Shown piece by piece: positions 50,537-59,014 of a stretch of 64,000 nt of DNA. The translations under genes were made by a program, and so were the position numbers. How positions within the stretch are numbered: the stretch's first letter is position 1; each line of letters begins with the position of its first letter. The notes beneath the pieces were generated by a model. It did not search any database and was not told the DNA's origin. It worked only from the letters and a program-made list of their open reading frames with translations. Source of the stretch: Streptomyces sp. JJ38 (GTDB lineage Bacteria > Actinomycetota > Actinomycetes > Streptomycetales > Streptomycetaceae); contig NZ_JABLSI010000019.1 in NCBI RefSeq assembly GCF_019303475.1, positions 1 through 64,000 of the forward strand, read 5' to 3'.

Positions 50537-51715
50537 CTACGGTTTTTGATCTTCGTCCTGAGTGCCTCCGAAGATCCCGTCCATCGCCGTCGCCCCGGAC
50601 TGGATCACCGGTCGGATCTGCTTCCGGTAGACCTCTTCGGTGACAGCCGTACTGGAGTGGCCTACCAGCCGCGAGATCTCTTCCAGCGGTAGCCCGTTGT
50701 CGGAGAGCAGCGACACGAAGCTATGCCGTAGCTCACGAGGCGTCCACTCGTCGGGGTCGATGTCCTCAGCGCCCTTGACGGCCGTGCGGAAAGCACGTCG
50801 TACATTCGCCGAGTCGAGCTTGGTCCCCACATCGGACGCGAACACGAGACCGTTCTCCTGCCATCGCGCCCCGGCGGCCAGGCGTTGCCACCCCTGACGC
50901 TCCCGCTGGACCTTGAGAGCATCGACGCATCGCGCCGGCAGAGCGAGCGTCCTGCGGGACTTCCGTGTCTTGGTGTCGCCCGTGCGGCGGACAGATCGCC
51001 ACACCGCGACGTGCGGTGGCACAGCGGGGGTTGCCGTGGGGTCGCCGACCAGGTCCACGTGATCCCAGGTGAGTGCCCGGAGTTCCTCCGTACGCCCGCC
51101 GGTGAGGAGCGAGACCACGATGTAGGCGTACATCGGCGAGTTCGCCGCGGCGTTGAGCACAGCCTCGGCCTGGGCGAATGTGAGGGCCTTCGACGGGCGT
51201 CCGGTCCGACCCTCGGGGATCTCGCACAGCTCCACCACGTTCCGCTTCACCTTGTCCCGCGCCATCGCCCGTTTCACCGCCCGGTTCAGACACGAACGCA
51301 TCGCCTGGAGGGTGCGGGTGCTGTGGGTCTCCGCCTTCTCGGCAAGCCATCGGTCCACGTCTTCTGCGCTCAAGTCGCGCAGCTTTCGTGCCCCGAGAGC
51401 CGGGATGACGTGGTTCTTGCTGAGGCTCGCGTTGGTGTCCTTGGTCCTCTGGTCGCGGCCCGCGAGACCGTATGTCAGCCAGTCCGTCACGGCGTCCTTG
51501 ACCGTGTAGCCGGAGGGTGCGATGGCGAGGCCGTCTTCGTAGTCCCTCAGCACCTCCTTCAGCTTGTTCTTGGCCTCGGTCTTCGTCTTGCCGCTGCCCT
51601 TCTTGACGATGCGCTTCCCCCGAGCGTCAAAGCCGAGGTGGACCGTGGCGATCCAGCGCTGCCTTCGTTCGTCCCAGTGGAGACCGCCGTCACCCCGGCT
51701 GCGTCGCTTGGTCAC
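50537..51715 (-). CDS. int: Site-specific tyrosine integrase
   Basis: A 392-residue tyrosine recombinase. An N-terminal AP2-like arm-binding part (GDGGLHWDERRQRWIA) and a core-binding domain (about 65-155) precede the catalytic domain with Arg208 (LLTGGRTEELRALTW), Arg330 in PRELRHSF, His353 (GHSS) and nucleophile Tyr363 (EEVYRK). The first position of the HxxR box is Arg327 rather than His. It promotes integration and, with the excisionase, excision at tRNA-Pro. Its GTG overlaps the excisionase stop by 4 bases. Confidence 0.95.
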   Translation of the reverse strand: MTKRRSRGDGGLHWDERRQRWIATVHLGFDARGKRIVKKGSGKTKTEAKNKLKEVLRDYEDGLAIAPSGYTVKDAVTDWLTYGLAGRDQRTKDTNASLSKNHVIPALGARKLRDLSAEDVDRWLAEKAETHSTRTLQAMRSCLNRAVKRAMARDKVKRNVVELCEIPEGRTGRPSKALTFAQAEAVLNAAANSPMYAYIVVSLLTGGRTEELRALTWDHVDLVGDPTATPAVPPHVAVWRSVRRTGDTKTRKSRRTLALPARCVDALKVQRERQGWQRLAAGARWQENGLVFASDVGTKLDSANVRRAFRTAVKGAEDIDPDEWTPRELRHSFVSLLSDNGLPLEEISRLVGHSSTAVTEEVYRKQIRPVIQSGATAMDGIFGGTQDEDQKP

Positions 51716-51936
51716 CGCTCACCACCCCTTGCTTCGCGCTCCAGCAGCGCGACGTACTCCTCGATGGCGGCGAGGGGGATGAGTCGCGTCCGCCCTTGCT
51801 TGACGGAACGCAGGCGGCCCCGGCGGATCTGCTCGTAGATCAAGGTCCGTCCCATGCTCAGCACGCGCATCGCGTCCTCGACCCGGTAGAGCATGGGCGT
51901 GGTCGGCATGGCTCGGTCCGGGGCGGCGACGCTCAA
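51712..51936 (-). CDS. xis: Excisionase-like helix-turn-helix protein
   Basis: A small MerR/HTH_17-type protein (LYRVEDAMRVLSMGRTLIYEQIRRGRLRSVKQGRTRLIPLAAIEEYV) as found immediately upstream of AICE integrases. The TTG at 51936 has a strong GAGGAGGAAG site and gives 74 residues; the ATG at 51909 is an alternative without ribosome site. The same frame is open upstream to ATG 52332, which overlaps the replication gene stop by ATGA. A 206-residue protein with a disordered N-terminus is therefore also possible. Confidence 0.85.
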   Translation of the reverse strand: MSVAAPDRAMPTTPMLYRVEDAMRVLSMGRTLIYEQIRRGRLRSVKQGRTRLIPLAAIEEYVALLEREARGGER

Positions 51937-51989
51937 GGCTTCCTCCTCGTAGGGCGGTTGGGCGGTTCGCCGTGCGGGTCGGACCCTCG

Positions 51990-52293
51990 CCGCAGAAATC
52001 ACAGAATCCGCAGAAAGGCGGCTACGACTGGTCTGACCTGCGGGGATAGGCAAGCGTTGGGCGGCGCCGCGGAAATCGCCGTAATCGCCGCAGAAACCAG
52101 CGACGGGGGCAGGGGCCCGGCCGGCGGAGCGGGTAGCAGGAGGAGCAGCCTGGTTGCTGCGGTTGGTCCGGCGCGATTTGTGCGGCGGTTCCGTGGCTTT
52201 CTGCGGCGACGTGGCACTGGGCCTCGGCTGGTTGCTGCGTCGCTGGCCAGCCGGGGTGCGCGCCGGATTCTGTTGTTTCTGCGGATTCTGCGG
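51990..52293. repeat. Iteron-like repeats, candidate replication origin or Xis/Int binding region
   Basis: The 9-mer CCGCAGAAA occurs at 51990, 52008 and 52088 (with CCGCGGAAA at 52067). Its complement TTTCTGCGG occurs at 52198 and 52276 (with ATTCTGCGG at 52285). The two sets face each other around ~52145. The stretch lies between the replication and excisionase genes. Confidence 0.5.
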
Positions 52294-52328
52294 CGGCCGT
52301 CCGGAGCGCCGGGCGTTGGCAGCTGTGG

Positions 52329-54266
52329 TCATGCCTGGGCCTCCCGGAGCTGCGGGTGGACGAGGTACCGGGGTGCCGGCGGGCGTCCTCGCTTGCCGGT
52401 GCGGGGCGGGGTGTGGTTGCGGAGGTAGCCGTGGTCCTCCAGGAGGGCGAGGGTGGGCTCCAGGTCGGCCACGGTGGGGAACTGGGAGCGCGGCAGCTTG
52501 GCGAACAGGTCGCGGCGGCTGATGGTCTCCCACCCGCCCGTGGTGAGGACATCGAGGACCGTCCGGGCCCGGGCCTGGGTGGCGTCGGCGCCCATGAGGT
52601 CGAAGACGGCCAGGGCGTGTTCGGCGTAGTAGTCGGCCAGCTCGATGGCGGCCCGCATGGTGTCCTTGTCGATCGGCCGCTCGTGTCCGGCGTCCAGGTG
52701 GCTGCCGAGGTGGAGGAGCCCGGCAATGCGGGCGGCGGCGCCCACGAGCTTGCCCGCCCACTTACCGATGTGACCGAGCTTCCCGCCCTTGGAACGAAGC
52801 TGGGGTTCGATGCGCTCCTCGTAGGCGACGACCGTCTCGGAGGCGGCCGGGGTGAGGTGGAGGACAGTCGGGGCGGTCCAGCCCGCCAGGGCGAGCGTGA
52901 GCGTGGTGACGTTCTGCTCGTAGGTGGCGGCCACCTTCTCGGGCACGGGAGTCGGGTTGATGGTGCGGTAGCCGACGAGGGATTCGGGAAGCGCGTAGAG
53001 AAAGCGAGCGAGGAGGCCGCGGCCATCGAATCCACGGTTCTTGCCGATGTCCTCCAGCACGGTCGGCTGTACCGCGAGGCCCATCGTCAGGGCGGGCTGT
53101 TCGACGTACTCCTCCCGGCATCGCCGGTCCACCCGCAGCCGGTCACCGGCATGCCCCTTGAGAAAGACCTCCATGTTCGGGGTACCGGAATAGCGTCCGG
53201 CGATGATGTCGAAGATCCCGCCCTCGGCCGACATCACCGCGAGCCTGCCGCCCTGCTCGGAGAGCAGCGTCGAGACGACCTCGGGAGTGGCGTCGTCGGC
53301 CAGGAGTCGAGGCCGCACCGGCACGGTGAGAGCCTCGGCGGTCTGCGCCAGGTCCACGGCCTCGGCCACGAGCATTTCGCGTTCGGGCCCTTCGGCGTTG
53401 GCTGCCTTCCCCGCGGCCTTGTCGGCCGCCTCCCGGGCCACCTTCGCGGTGAGTTCGGCTTCCACGATCCTGCCGGCCGCTGCCTCGGCGAGCTGCTTCT
53501 CCGCCTCGTACAGCGGTCCGGTCATCGCCGAGAACACCGCTGACTTCCGGTTCGCCGGCGGGAGCGCCACGACCACGAACAGGTTCGTCGGCTCGCGCCA
53601 ACGGCCGCGGACCTGGACGACGCTGCGGCCTGCGGCGGCGGTGGCCAGCACCGCCAGGGCGAGAGATCCCGCCATGTCGGACGGAGTCTGCGTTTCCTCC
53701 GCCAGCGCGGCGGTGAAGTCGGCCAGCCAGCCGGGGAGCGCATGGACGGGGAAGGGAGGCAGGGCCGGCCGGTGGCTGAGCGGGATCGGCTCGGACCACG
53801 TTTCGGGCACGGACTGGGTCCCGGCGGCCAGGGCCTCGCGCACGTCGTCGGGAGTCGACTCGGGAGCCGTCGCGGCCTGGACGAGGCGAGTTCCGGCCTC
53901 GATCATGCGGCGCCGGTCGGCCATTTCACGGACGATGCGCGCGTAGTAGTCGGCGTGCGCGGGCGTCGGGGTGCTCTGCACCAGCGTGTGAAGGTAGCCG
54001 TGTCCGCCGGCCCGGCGGAGGTCTCCCCGCTGGTCGAGGAAATGGGCGACCGTGATCGGGTCGATGGGCTGGCCCTGGCCGCGCATTTCGACGATGGCGC
54101 GGTGGATCGTCTCGTGTGCGGGGCGGTAGTAGTCACCGGGGTCGATCACCGCGCAGGCGGTGCTGATCGCGGCGGGCGCGAGCAGCATCGAGCCGAGGAC
54201 GGCCTGTTCCGCTCCGGTGTCCTGTGGCGGAATGCCGTGCAGCGTGGCAGGGGTATCAACTGGCAT
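52329..54266 (-). CDS. Replication-type protein: DnaB N-terminal domain fused to DUF3987
   Basis: A 645-residue protein from ATG 54266 (AGGAG upstream). The first ~110 residues match the DnaB helicase N-terminal (primase-interacting) domain: PPQDTGAEQAVLGSMLLAP and TVAHFLDQRG. The rest resembles DUF3987/YfjI: ALPGWLADFTAALAEETQTP, a P-loop-like ALPPANRKSAVFSAMTGPL and RPRLLADDATPEVVSTLLSEQ. It ends in a winged-helix-like tail. In AICEs a replication initiator sits here, so I infer a helicase or initiator role. It lacks the RecA-type DnaB motor core. Confidence 0.85.
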   Translation of the reverse strand: MPVDTPATLHGIPPQDTGAEQAVLGSMLLAPAAISTACAVIDPGDYYRPAHETIHRAIVEMRGQGQPIDPITVAHFLDQRGDLRRAGGHGYLHTLVQSTPTPAHADYYARIVREMADRRRMIEAGTRLVQAATAPESTPDDVREALAAGTQSVPETWSEPIPLSHRPALPPFPVHALPGWLADFTAALAEETQTPSDMAGSLALAVLATAAAGRSVVQVRGRWREPTNLFVVVALPPANRKSAVFSAMTGPLYEAEKQLAEAAAGRIVEAELTAKVAREAADKAAGKAANAEGPEREMLVAEAVDLAQTAEALTVPVRPRLLADDATPEVVSTLLSEQGGRLAVMSAEGGIFDIIAGRYSGTPNMEVFLKGHAGDRLRVDRRCREEYVEQPALTMGLAVQPTVLEDIGKNRGFDGRGLLARFLYALPESLVGYRTINPTPVPEKVAATYEQNVTTLTLALAGWTAPTVLHLTPAASETVVAYEERIEPQLRSKGGKLGHIGKWAGKLVGAAARIAGLLHLGSHLDAGHERPIDKDTMRAAIELADYYAEHALAVFDLMGADATQARARTVLDVLTTGGWETISRRDLFAKLPRSQFPTVADLEPTLALLEDHGYLRNHTPPRTGKRGRPPAPRYLVHPQLREAQA

Positions 54267-54290
54267 CCTGGATGTCTCCTGTTCTGTCTC

Positions 54291-54344
54291 GTTGGGCGGG
54301 CAGGGGAAGCCGGGGGCGGCGGGCATTCCTTGGCCGGTTGGCCG
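54291..54344. repeat. Leader repeat, copy A
   Basis: This sequence upstream of the replication gene recurs at 58912-58963. It begins with an identical 15-mer (GTTGGGCGGGCAGGG) and ends with an identical 16-mer (CTTGGCCGGTTGGCCG). Flanking CCGGGGGCG and CGCCCCCGG can form a hairpin (about 54310-54355). Confidence 0.75.
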
Positions 54345-54358
54345 TCGCCCCCGGGGCT

Positions 54359-54733
54359 TCAGTCGGCGTAGCCGATCGGGCCGAGTGCGTTGTGCGCGGT
54401 GTTCAGTCCGTTTTCCAGCGACTCGGCCGCCGTCCGGGCGAGGTCGAGGCCAGCGCGCAGTTCGCGCAAAGCGAGGTCAAGCCGCTTGCCGCTCTCGTCG
54501 GTGCGGAGCTGGCCGCGGGCCTCCAGCCGCTCCATGAAGTGCTGGATCTGGTCGATGGACTGTGGGAGCCGCTGCGCAAGCTGCTTGAGACCCGCGACGG
54601 TGGCGTAGGCGTCCCCGGGGTACTCCAGGCCGGCGGGCTGCTGGCTCCCGCGGCCGGGCCAGGTGGCGTGGTTGAGATCCCGGATCGCCGAGGCGGCGAC
54701 GAAGGCGAGGTACTCGGGGGCCGTGTCGGTCAC
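54359..54733 (-). CDS. AICE-associated hypothetical protein
   Basis: A 124-residue helical protein (EYLAFVAASAIRDLNHATWPGRG; LDLALRELRAGLDLARTAAESL) of a type I see beside AICE replication and transfer genes. The GTG at 54733 lies 2 bases after the upstream stop region with GGAGAA near, so it is coupled to the preceding small gene. No motif gives a function. Confidence 0.7.
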   Translation of the reverse strand: MTDTAPEYLAFVAASAIRDLNHATWPGRGSQQPAGLEYPGDAYATVAGLKQLAQRLPQSIDQIQHFMERLEARGQLRTDESGKRLDLALRELRAGLDLARTAAESLENGLNTAHNALGPIGYAD

Positions 54734-54735
54734 GG

Positions 54736-54939
54736 TCAGTTCTCCTTGTCGGACGGCGCGGCGAGGAGTTCGCCGAGGGTGCCGTCGAGCGTGCTCAGGC
54801 GATGCTCGATGGCGTGCCAGGAGTCCGGGTCGATGGACATGAGGGCGTGGGCGGCGGCGGGGCGGTCGTTCCGCCGCAGCGCTTCCATGGCGTCGCGGAG
54901 TTCGCCGGCGGCCATGAGCGTGATCCGGTCGTTCGGCAC
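54736..54939 (-). CDS. Small AICE-associated hypothetical protein
   Basis: A 67-residue helical protein (LMAAGELRDAMEALRRNDRPAAAHALMSI) from GTG 54939, preceded by GAGGGAAG. It lies 8 bases after a small membrane protein gene and 2 bases before the next, within the element's transfer operon. Function unknown. Confidence 0.65.
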   Translation of the reverse strand: MPNDRITLMAAGELRDAMEALRRNDRPAAAHALMSIDPDSWHAIEHRLSTLDGTLGELLAAPSDKEN

Positions 54940-54947
54940 GGCTTCCC

Positions 54948-55136
54948 TCACAGGTTGGGAATGGCGGCGATGACGGCGGCGGTGAACTCGTTGATGGGCC
55001 CGGCGGCGCCGGTCGCGGCGAGGAAGTAGCCGAACCCGGCAGCGACGAACGCGGACCCGGCGCTGACGCTGTGGGACTTGAGCAGCAGCGCCAGGACGAT
55101 GCCGAAGAAGAGGGCGAGGGAGATGGTGATGGCCAT
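54948..55136 (-). CDS. Small two-helix membrane protein of the transfer region
   Basis: A 62-residue protein made of two hydrophobic stretches (ISLALFFGIVLALLL and FVAAGFGYFLAATGAAG). ATG 55136 follows GGAAGGA. In AICEs such small membrane proteins lie near tra and spd genes and are thought to help spread of the element within the mycelium; that role is inferred. Confidence 0.7.
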   Translation of the reverse strand: MAITISLALFFGIVLALLLKSHSVSAGSAFVAAGFGYFLAATGAAGPINEFTAAVIAAIPNL

Positions 55137-55168
55137 GACGGGTGTCCTTCCTGGGGTGGTGTGCGGGG

Positions 55169-55420
55169 TCAGCGGGTGCCGTCGTGGTGGGCGCGGGAGA
55201 CGAGGTTGAAGAGGTGCCGGCCGAGGCGTATGCGCTTGCGGTCGCCGTGGCAGCGGGGACAGGTGCGGCCGGGGCGCGGGCGCCCCTTGCGGTCGGTGCG
55301 GATCTCGACACCGAAGCCCCGGCACTTGCGGCAGTTGCCGAACGGCGAGACGGCACACAGCGCGGCGTAACCGAGAGCGACGAGGAGGAGTGCGAAGCTA
55401 GCGTCAGCGGAGATGGGCAC
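55169..55420 (-). CDS. Small membrane protein with zinc-ribbon CxxC pairs
   Basis: An 83-residue protein: a hydrophobic N-terminal segment (FALLLVALGYAALCAVSPFG), then CRKC and CPRC pairs about 25 residues apart that could bind zinc, and a basic tail. GTG 55420 has GGAGG upstream. It is the first gene after traB in the transfer operon. Similar membrane-ribbon proteins accompany TraB genes; function unknown. Confidence 0.7.
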   Translation of the reverse strand: MPISADASFALLLVALGYAALCAVSPFGNCRKCRGFGVEIRTDRKGRPRPGRTCPRCHGDRKRIRLGRHLFNLVSRAHHDGTR

Positions 55421-55460
55421 GGAGGGCCTCCAGGAGCCGTTTCAGGACGTGCGAGGGGAA

Positions 55461-55548
55461 GGGCGCTAGGCGCTAGCGCCCTGATCAGGGCAGGTATTGA
55501 TCGCTAGTGGAGGTGCTAGACCTAGCGGGCGAGTCCGCTAGGTCTAGC
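55461..55548. repeat. Cluster of CTAG-centred inverted repeats behind traB (candidate clt)
   Basis: Three nested symmetries occur in 88 bases. GGGCGCTAG-GCG-CTAGCGCCC lies at 55461-55481, CCTGATCAGG at 55480-55489, and GCTAGACCTAGCGG (55515-55528) pairs perfectly with 55535-55548. GCTAG or CTAGC occurs at least seven times although CTAG is rare in this genome type. TraB proteins bind repeats at a cis-acting transfer locus (clt) near their gene. Confidence 0.55.
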
Positions 55549-55560
55549 GGCGATGCAGGG

Positions 55561-57705
55561 CTACGCAGCACCCCGGGTCTGGTCACGTTCTGCGACGGAG
55601 GCAGTGATGTCGGTGCGCTTGATGCCGCGCCGGTTGGCGCCCTTGCCGTCCTCGGTCTTGCCCCACACCTGACCGGTGGCGATGCGGTACGGCTTCAGAG
55701 CGGCGGTGAGCTGCTCGGCCTCCCACCCGCCGTAGACCTGCGGCCGCAGTTCGGCCAGGCGGGCCACAGCGGTCTCGTTCCACAGCTTCGGTTCGTCGGC
55801 GCCGATGACGGCCAGGAGGTCGGCCAACAGATCGAACGTGGCCGTCGGCTCAGCCTCCGTCTCCTCACCGAGGGCGTACCCGGCCAGCAACCCGGCGTCC
55901 TGCCGGGCCGCGCGGCCGCGCAGAGCGATGGCCTCGGCGGCCGGGGCGTCGATCTCGACGGCCCGGACGATGCGGGCGTCGGCACCTTCCCCAAGGAAGT
56001 AGCAGATGCCCTTGTCGCCCCAGGCGAACGTGGTTGCCCGGACGCCGCGCTTGTAGGCGCCGGTCCCGAGGACCATGTCGTTCTCGGTGTGGGACATGAC
56101 CTTCAGGCACCAGCGGGCGCTGGCGTTCGCCGAGATGCCCTTGGGGAGGCTGTCGTCATCGGGCCGCTGAGTGGCCAGCAACAGGACGATGCCGAGGGCC
56201 GGTCCACGCTTGACCAGGTCGGTGCAGATGGCCTCCAGCTCCTTGCCGTGCGTGGGGTGCTCGAACCACTTCTGGCACTCGTCGACGGCGACGACGATCG
56301 GGTGCAGGCCGAGCGTGCGCTTGTCGGCGAGTTCCGAGGTGACCTTCGACTCCGGGCACACATCCCGGGGGAGAGACCGGATGACCTTTGTGCGCCTGCG
56401 CAGTTCGTTCTGCACCTCGCGCATCGACGTCAGGCCGTAGAGGATGTCCTCTTCCTCGTCGCCGGCCCGATGCCGGTAGGAAACCGCGTCCCCGACCGGA
56501 TCCAGGTCGCCGGTGCCCTTCAGATCGAAGCTGTAGAGCTGTGCCCGCGGGTCGAGCGCAGCGATCAACATGAGCAGCCGCAGGAGGTACGTCTTCCCCA
56601 TCCTGGGGATGGCGCCGATGACTCCGGCCAGGTACATGAGCGTGATCTCGACCCACCGGCCGCGCTGATCGGTGCCCCAGGCCACGGGAGCGAAGAGGTC
56701 GACAGAACCCGAGGCGGCCAGCGGCCAGGCGGGCTGCTTGGCCTTGTTCATGTCCTGATCGCCGACCCACAGCCGCAGACGGCCGGTGTGCTCGTCGGGT
56801 ACCGGCTCGGGCCACACGCACCCCAACGGACGCCGCAGGCCGGACGCGAGGCGTTCGCGGCGGTCCATCACGTCCGCCACGGTCACGCCGTAGGGAAGGT
56901 CCCCCTCGGCCAGCCACCCCGGCCCGTCCCGAGTGATCGGGCTGGTGAAGACCAACGGATCACGCCCCTTGGCGATGGCCTGATTGATCTGCGCGATGCC
57001 CAGAGCGGACAGGGACCTCAAAACGATGTCGCTCGTGAGCTTCTGCACCTTGGGCGCGACCACGGCCCGCTGGATCAACGGGGCGTCGGCCGGCGCCCCC
57101 AACCAGCCGAGAGCGAGGGTCACCACGGCCCCGGAGAGGGCCAGGAGCCAGGCGGGGGCGAGTACGTACAGGGCCAGCGCGGAGACGAAGCCGGTGACCG
57201 AGGCGACGACCGAAACCAGGGTCCGCCAGCGGACGCGTCGGTCCCGCTGCCGGGTGAGCTTCAGGTACTCGGCCGCGTCCTCCTTGCGAGCGGCGGCCGC
57301 ACGCAGCGGCTCGCCTTCCGCGTCGGAGACCCACCGCAGCGTGCCACCGAGGAACTTCGCGGCCCCGTGCGGCGACTGGACCGCCAGGCGACCCGCGTAG
57401 GCAGGGAGACGGACGGCGTGGAAGGCGGCCGTGTGTCCGAGGTGTCCGGCGAGCCAACCGGCCGCCGTGACGAACTCTGCCTTCGATTTCGCCCAAGCCG
57501 GGATGACGGGGCGACGCTTGGCCGCCCGGATCTGTGCCAGCAGACCAGGGCCGGCCGGAGCCGGAGCGTCGACCATCACGGCCGAGCCCGGGTCGGTCGG
57601 CGTTTCATGAGCGGCGGCGCTCTCGCGCACGGCGCGGGCCTTGTCGAGGTCGACCACGTCGGCACCGTTACCGGGCGCGGTGTGGCCGTTGTCGGCGTGC
57701 TTCAC
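55561..57705 (-). CDS. traB: FtsK/SpoIIIE-like DNA translocase, conjugal transfer protein TraB
   Basis: 714 residues from GTG 57705 (GGAAGGAAG upstream). Two membrane helices (about 162-203) precede an FtsK-type motor with Walker A GAIPRMGKT (364-372) and Walker B PIVVAVDEC (469-477), then TQRPDDDSLPKGISAN. The C-terminal ~80 residues are winged-helix-like (PKLWNETAVARLAELRPQVYGG), the part that reads clt repeats in characterised TraB. Hexamers move double-stranded DNA between hyphae. It is the transfer engine of this element. Confidence 0.92.
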   Translation of the reverse strand: MKHADNGHTAPGNGADVVDLDKARAVRESAAAHETPTDPGSAVMVDAPAPAGPGLLAQIRAAKRRPVIPAWAKSKAEFVTAAGWLAGHLGHTAAFHAVRLPAYAGRLAVQSPHGAAKFLGGTLRWVSDAEGEPLRAAAARKEDAAEYLKLTRQRDRRVRWRTLVSVVASVTGFVSALALYVLAPAWLLALSGAVVTLALGWLGAPADAPLIQRAVVAPKVQKLTSDIVLRSLSALGIAQINQAIAKGRDPLVFTSPITRDGPGWLAEGDLPYGVTVADVMDRRERLASGLRRPLGCVWPEPVPDEHTGRLRLWVGDQDMNKAKQPAWPLAASGSVDLFAPVAWGTDQRGRWVEITLMYLAGVIGAIPRMGKTYLLRLLMLIAALDPRAQLYSFDLKGTGDLDPVGDAVSYRHRAGDEEEDILYGLTSMREVQNELRRRTKVIRSLPRDVCPESKVTSELADKRTLGLHPIVVAVDECQKWFEHPTHGKELEAICTDLVKRGPALGIVLLLATQRPDDDSLPKGISANASARWCLKVMSHTENDMVLGTGAYKRGVRATTFAWGDKGICYFLGEGADARIVRAVEIDAPAAEAIALRGRAARQDAGLLAGYALGEETEAEPTATFDLLADLLAVIGADEPKLWNETAVARLAELRPQVYGGWEAEQLTAALKPYRIATGQVWGKTEDGKGANRRGIKRTDITASVAERDQTRGAA

Positions 57706-57733
57706 TGAGACTTCCTTCCATGCGAAGGGGTGG

Positions 57734-57773
57734 CGGGCCCGGCCGCTGCTTTGGTCGGTCGTGACCGGGCCCG
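57734..57773 (-). terminator. Hairpin between the DUF2637 gene and traB
   Basis: CGGGCCCGG (57734-57742) pairs with CCGGGCCCG (57765-57773), 9 bp with a 22-base loop, in the 91-base gap. It may reduce read-through from the DUF2637 gene into traB. Confidence 0.45.
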
Positions 57774-57796
57774 TCACGTGCTGTGGGCTGCGGGGC

Positions 57797-58609
57797 CTAG
57801 CCGACGGCGCCGACCAGGGCGGGGCCGCGACTCCGTTCGGCTTGTACGGCCTTGATCTGCTTGCGGGCCCAGCCCTCGGAAAGCCCGAACTGCTTGCTGA
57901 GTGCGGCCGGCCCGATCGGCCGTCCGGCCGCCAGCGACTCGGCGTACACCTGTCGGGCCTCCAGCCGCTTCCGCTCCATCACCGCTTCCTCGTACGCCCG
58001 GTGGGCGGCGCCCGTACGCTCCGGCGGGTGAGCCTTGGGCGCGGCGGGCGTACGGGGCACGGCATGTGTGTTCACCGGGCTCGTACGCTCCGCCGTACGG
58101 GCTCCGGCCAGCGCCGTACGCCCACCCGTACGTCCCGCCTCGGCGCCCCTGGCGTCGTGTTCGGGGCGTTCGCGTACGGGCCGGACGGGCTGATGGTGAA
58201 GGACCTTGGCCACCAGGTCGGAGCCGAAGAAGATGGCGCCTACCGGCAGAGAGGTGGCCAGCAGCACCAGGGCCCAGTTCGCCGGACCCCAGTCCGCCAG
58301 CGGTACGCGTCCGGCGCTGCCGTACAGGCTGGGGGCGAGGCCGTGGACGTAGTTCAGGACCAGGGAGGCGAGGGTGTACCCGGCCAGCACCCGCAGGGCG
58401 AAGACCCGGTCCTTCCCGGTCAGCACCAGGGTCGCGACCAACGCGAGGGCCATCAGCCCGTCCACGACGAACGGATAGAGAAGGGCGGCGGTCGCATCCG
58501 CGCCGACCGCGCTGGCCACGTCCTTCAAGGCATTCCAGGACACCCGGAAGGCCATGCCGACGACGGCGACCAGGGCGAGCACGAGAAGCGTCTTGGCGCG
58601 ACGGTTCAT
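57797..58609 (-). CDS. DUF2637 domain-containing membrane protein
   Basis: A 270-residue protein with four membrane helices in its first ~130 residues (TLLVLALVAVVGMAF; LMALALVATLVLTG; VLAGYTLASLVLNYVHG; WALVLLATSLPVGAIFFG). A disordered Arg/Thr/Pro-rich linker and a C-terminal helix-turn-helix-like part (GPAALSKQFGLSEGWARKQIKAVQ) follow. DUF2637 proteins are regular members of AICEs and streptomycete plasmids next to traB. ATG 58609 overlaps the upstream stop (ATGA). Confidence 0.85.
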   Translation of the reverse strand: MNRRAKTLLVLALVAVVGMAFRVSWNALKDVASAVGADATAALLYPFVVDGLMALALVATLVLTGKDRVFALRVLAGYTLASLVLNYVHGLAPSLYGSAGRVPLADWGPANWALVLLATSLPVGAIFFGSDLVAKVLHHQPVRPVRERPEHDARGAEAGRTGGRTALAGARTAERTSPVNTHAVPRTPAAPKAHPPERTGAAHRAYEEAVMERKRLEARQVYAESLAAGRPIGPAALSKQFGLSEGWARKQIKAVQAERSRGPALVGAVG

Positions 58610-58896
58610 GCGGCGAAACCCCCCTGCGGGCGGCGTACACGGCGCCTCGTCGTGATCGGCACGATGTTCAGCAGCGCCGGCGTGTGGGCTTCCAACGCCT
58701 CCACCGCGATCCGCGAGACAGCGTCGATCAGCTCCGGGTTCTCGGTCAGGATGTCGCGGGCCGCGTCCTCGCGCGCCGCACGTTCCTGCGGGCTCTCGCC
58801 GTCCACCCCAAGCCACAGCTCCGGCGGGGTACCGAGCGCCAGCTCCACGAAGTCGTCCGCGGTGACAGCCTGATGGCTGCCGACGAAATACCTCAC
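58606..58896 (-). CDS. AICE-associated hypothetical protein
   Basis: A 96-residue protein from GTG 58896, with AGGAGAG upstream. It is acidic and helical with DDFVELALGTPPELWLGVDGESPQERAAREDAARDIL and a basic C-terminal end (TTRRRVRRPQGG). It is the first gene of the operon that runs through DUF2637 and traB, directly under the GntR operator region. Function unknown. Confidence 0.7.
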   Translation of the reverse strand: MRYFVGSHQAVTADDFVELALGTPPELWLGVDGESPQERAAREDAARDILTENPELIDAVSRIAVEALEAHTPALLNIVPITTRRRVRRPQGGFAA

Positions 58897-58911
58897 AGCT
58901 TCTCTCCTGGT

Positions 58912-58963
58912 GTTGGGCGGGCAGGGAAGGCCAGGGCAGCGGGCAGTCTTGGCCGGTTGGCCG
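58912..58963. repeat. Leader repeat, copy B
   Basis: The second copy of the leader element described at 54291-54344. It lies 16 bases upstream of the first transfer-operon gene, at about the same distance from the start codon as copy A. Confidence 0.75.
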
Positions 58964-59014
58964 CAGCCCATGGCAGATGACTCCGGCGAGGCTCGCCGCG
59001 TCACGTGACAGCTT

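Noticed and set aside
55507..57708. A 733-codon plus-strand frame opposite traB
   Set aside because: No domain and no ribosome site; the minus strand has Walker A and B motifs of a translocase.
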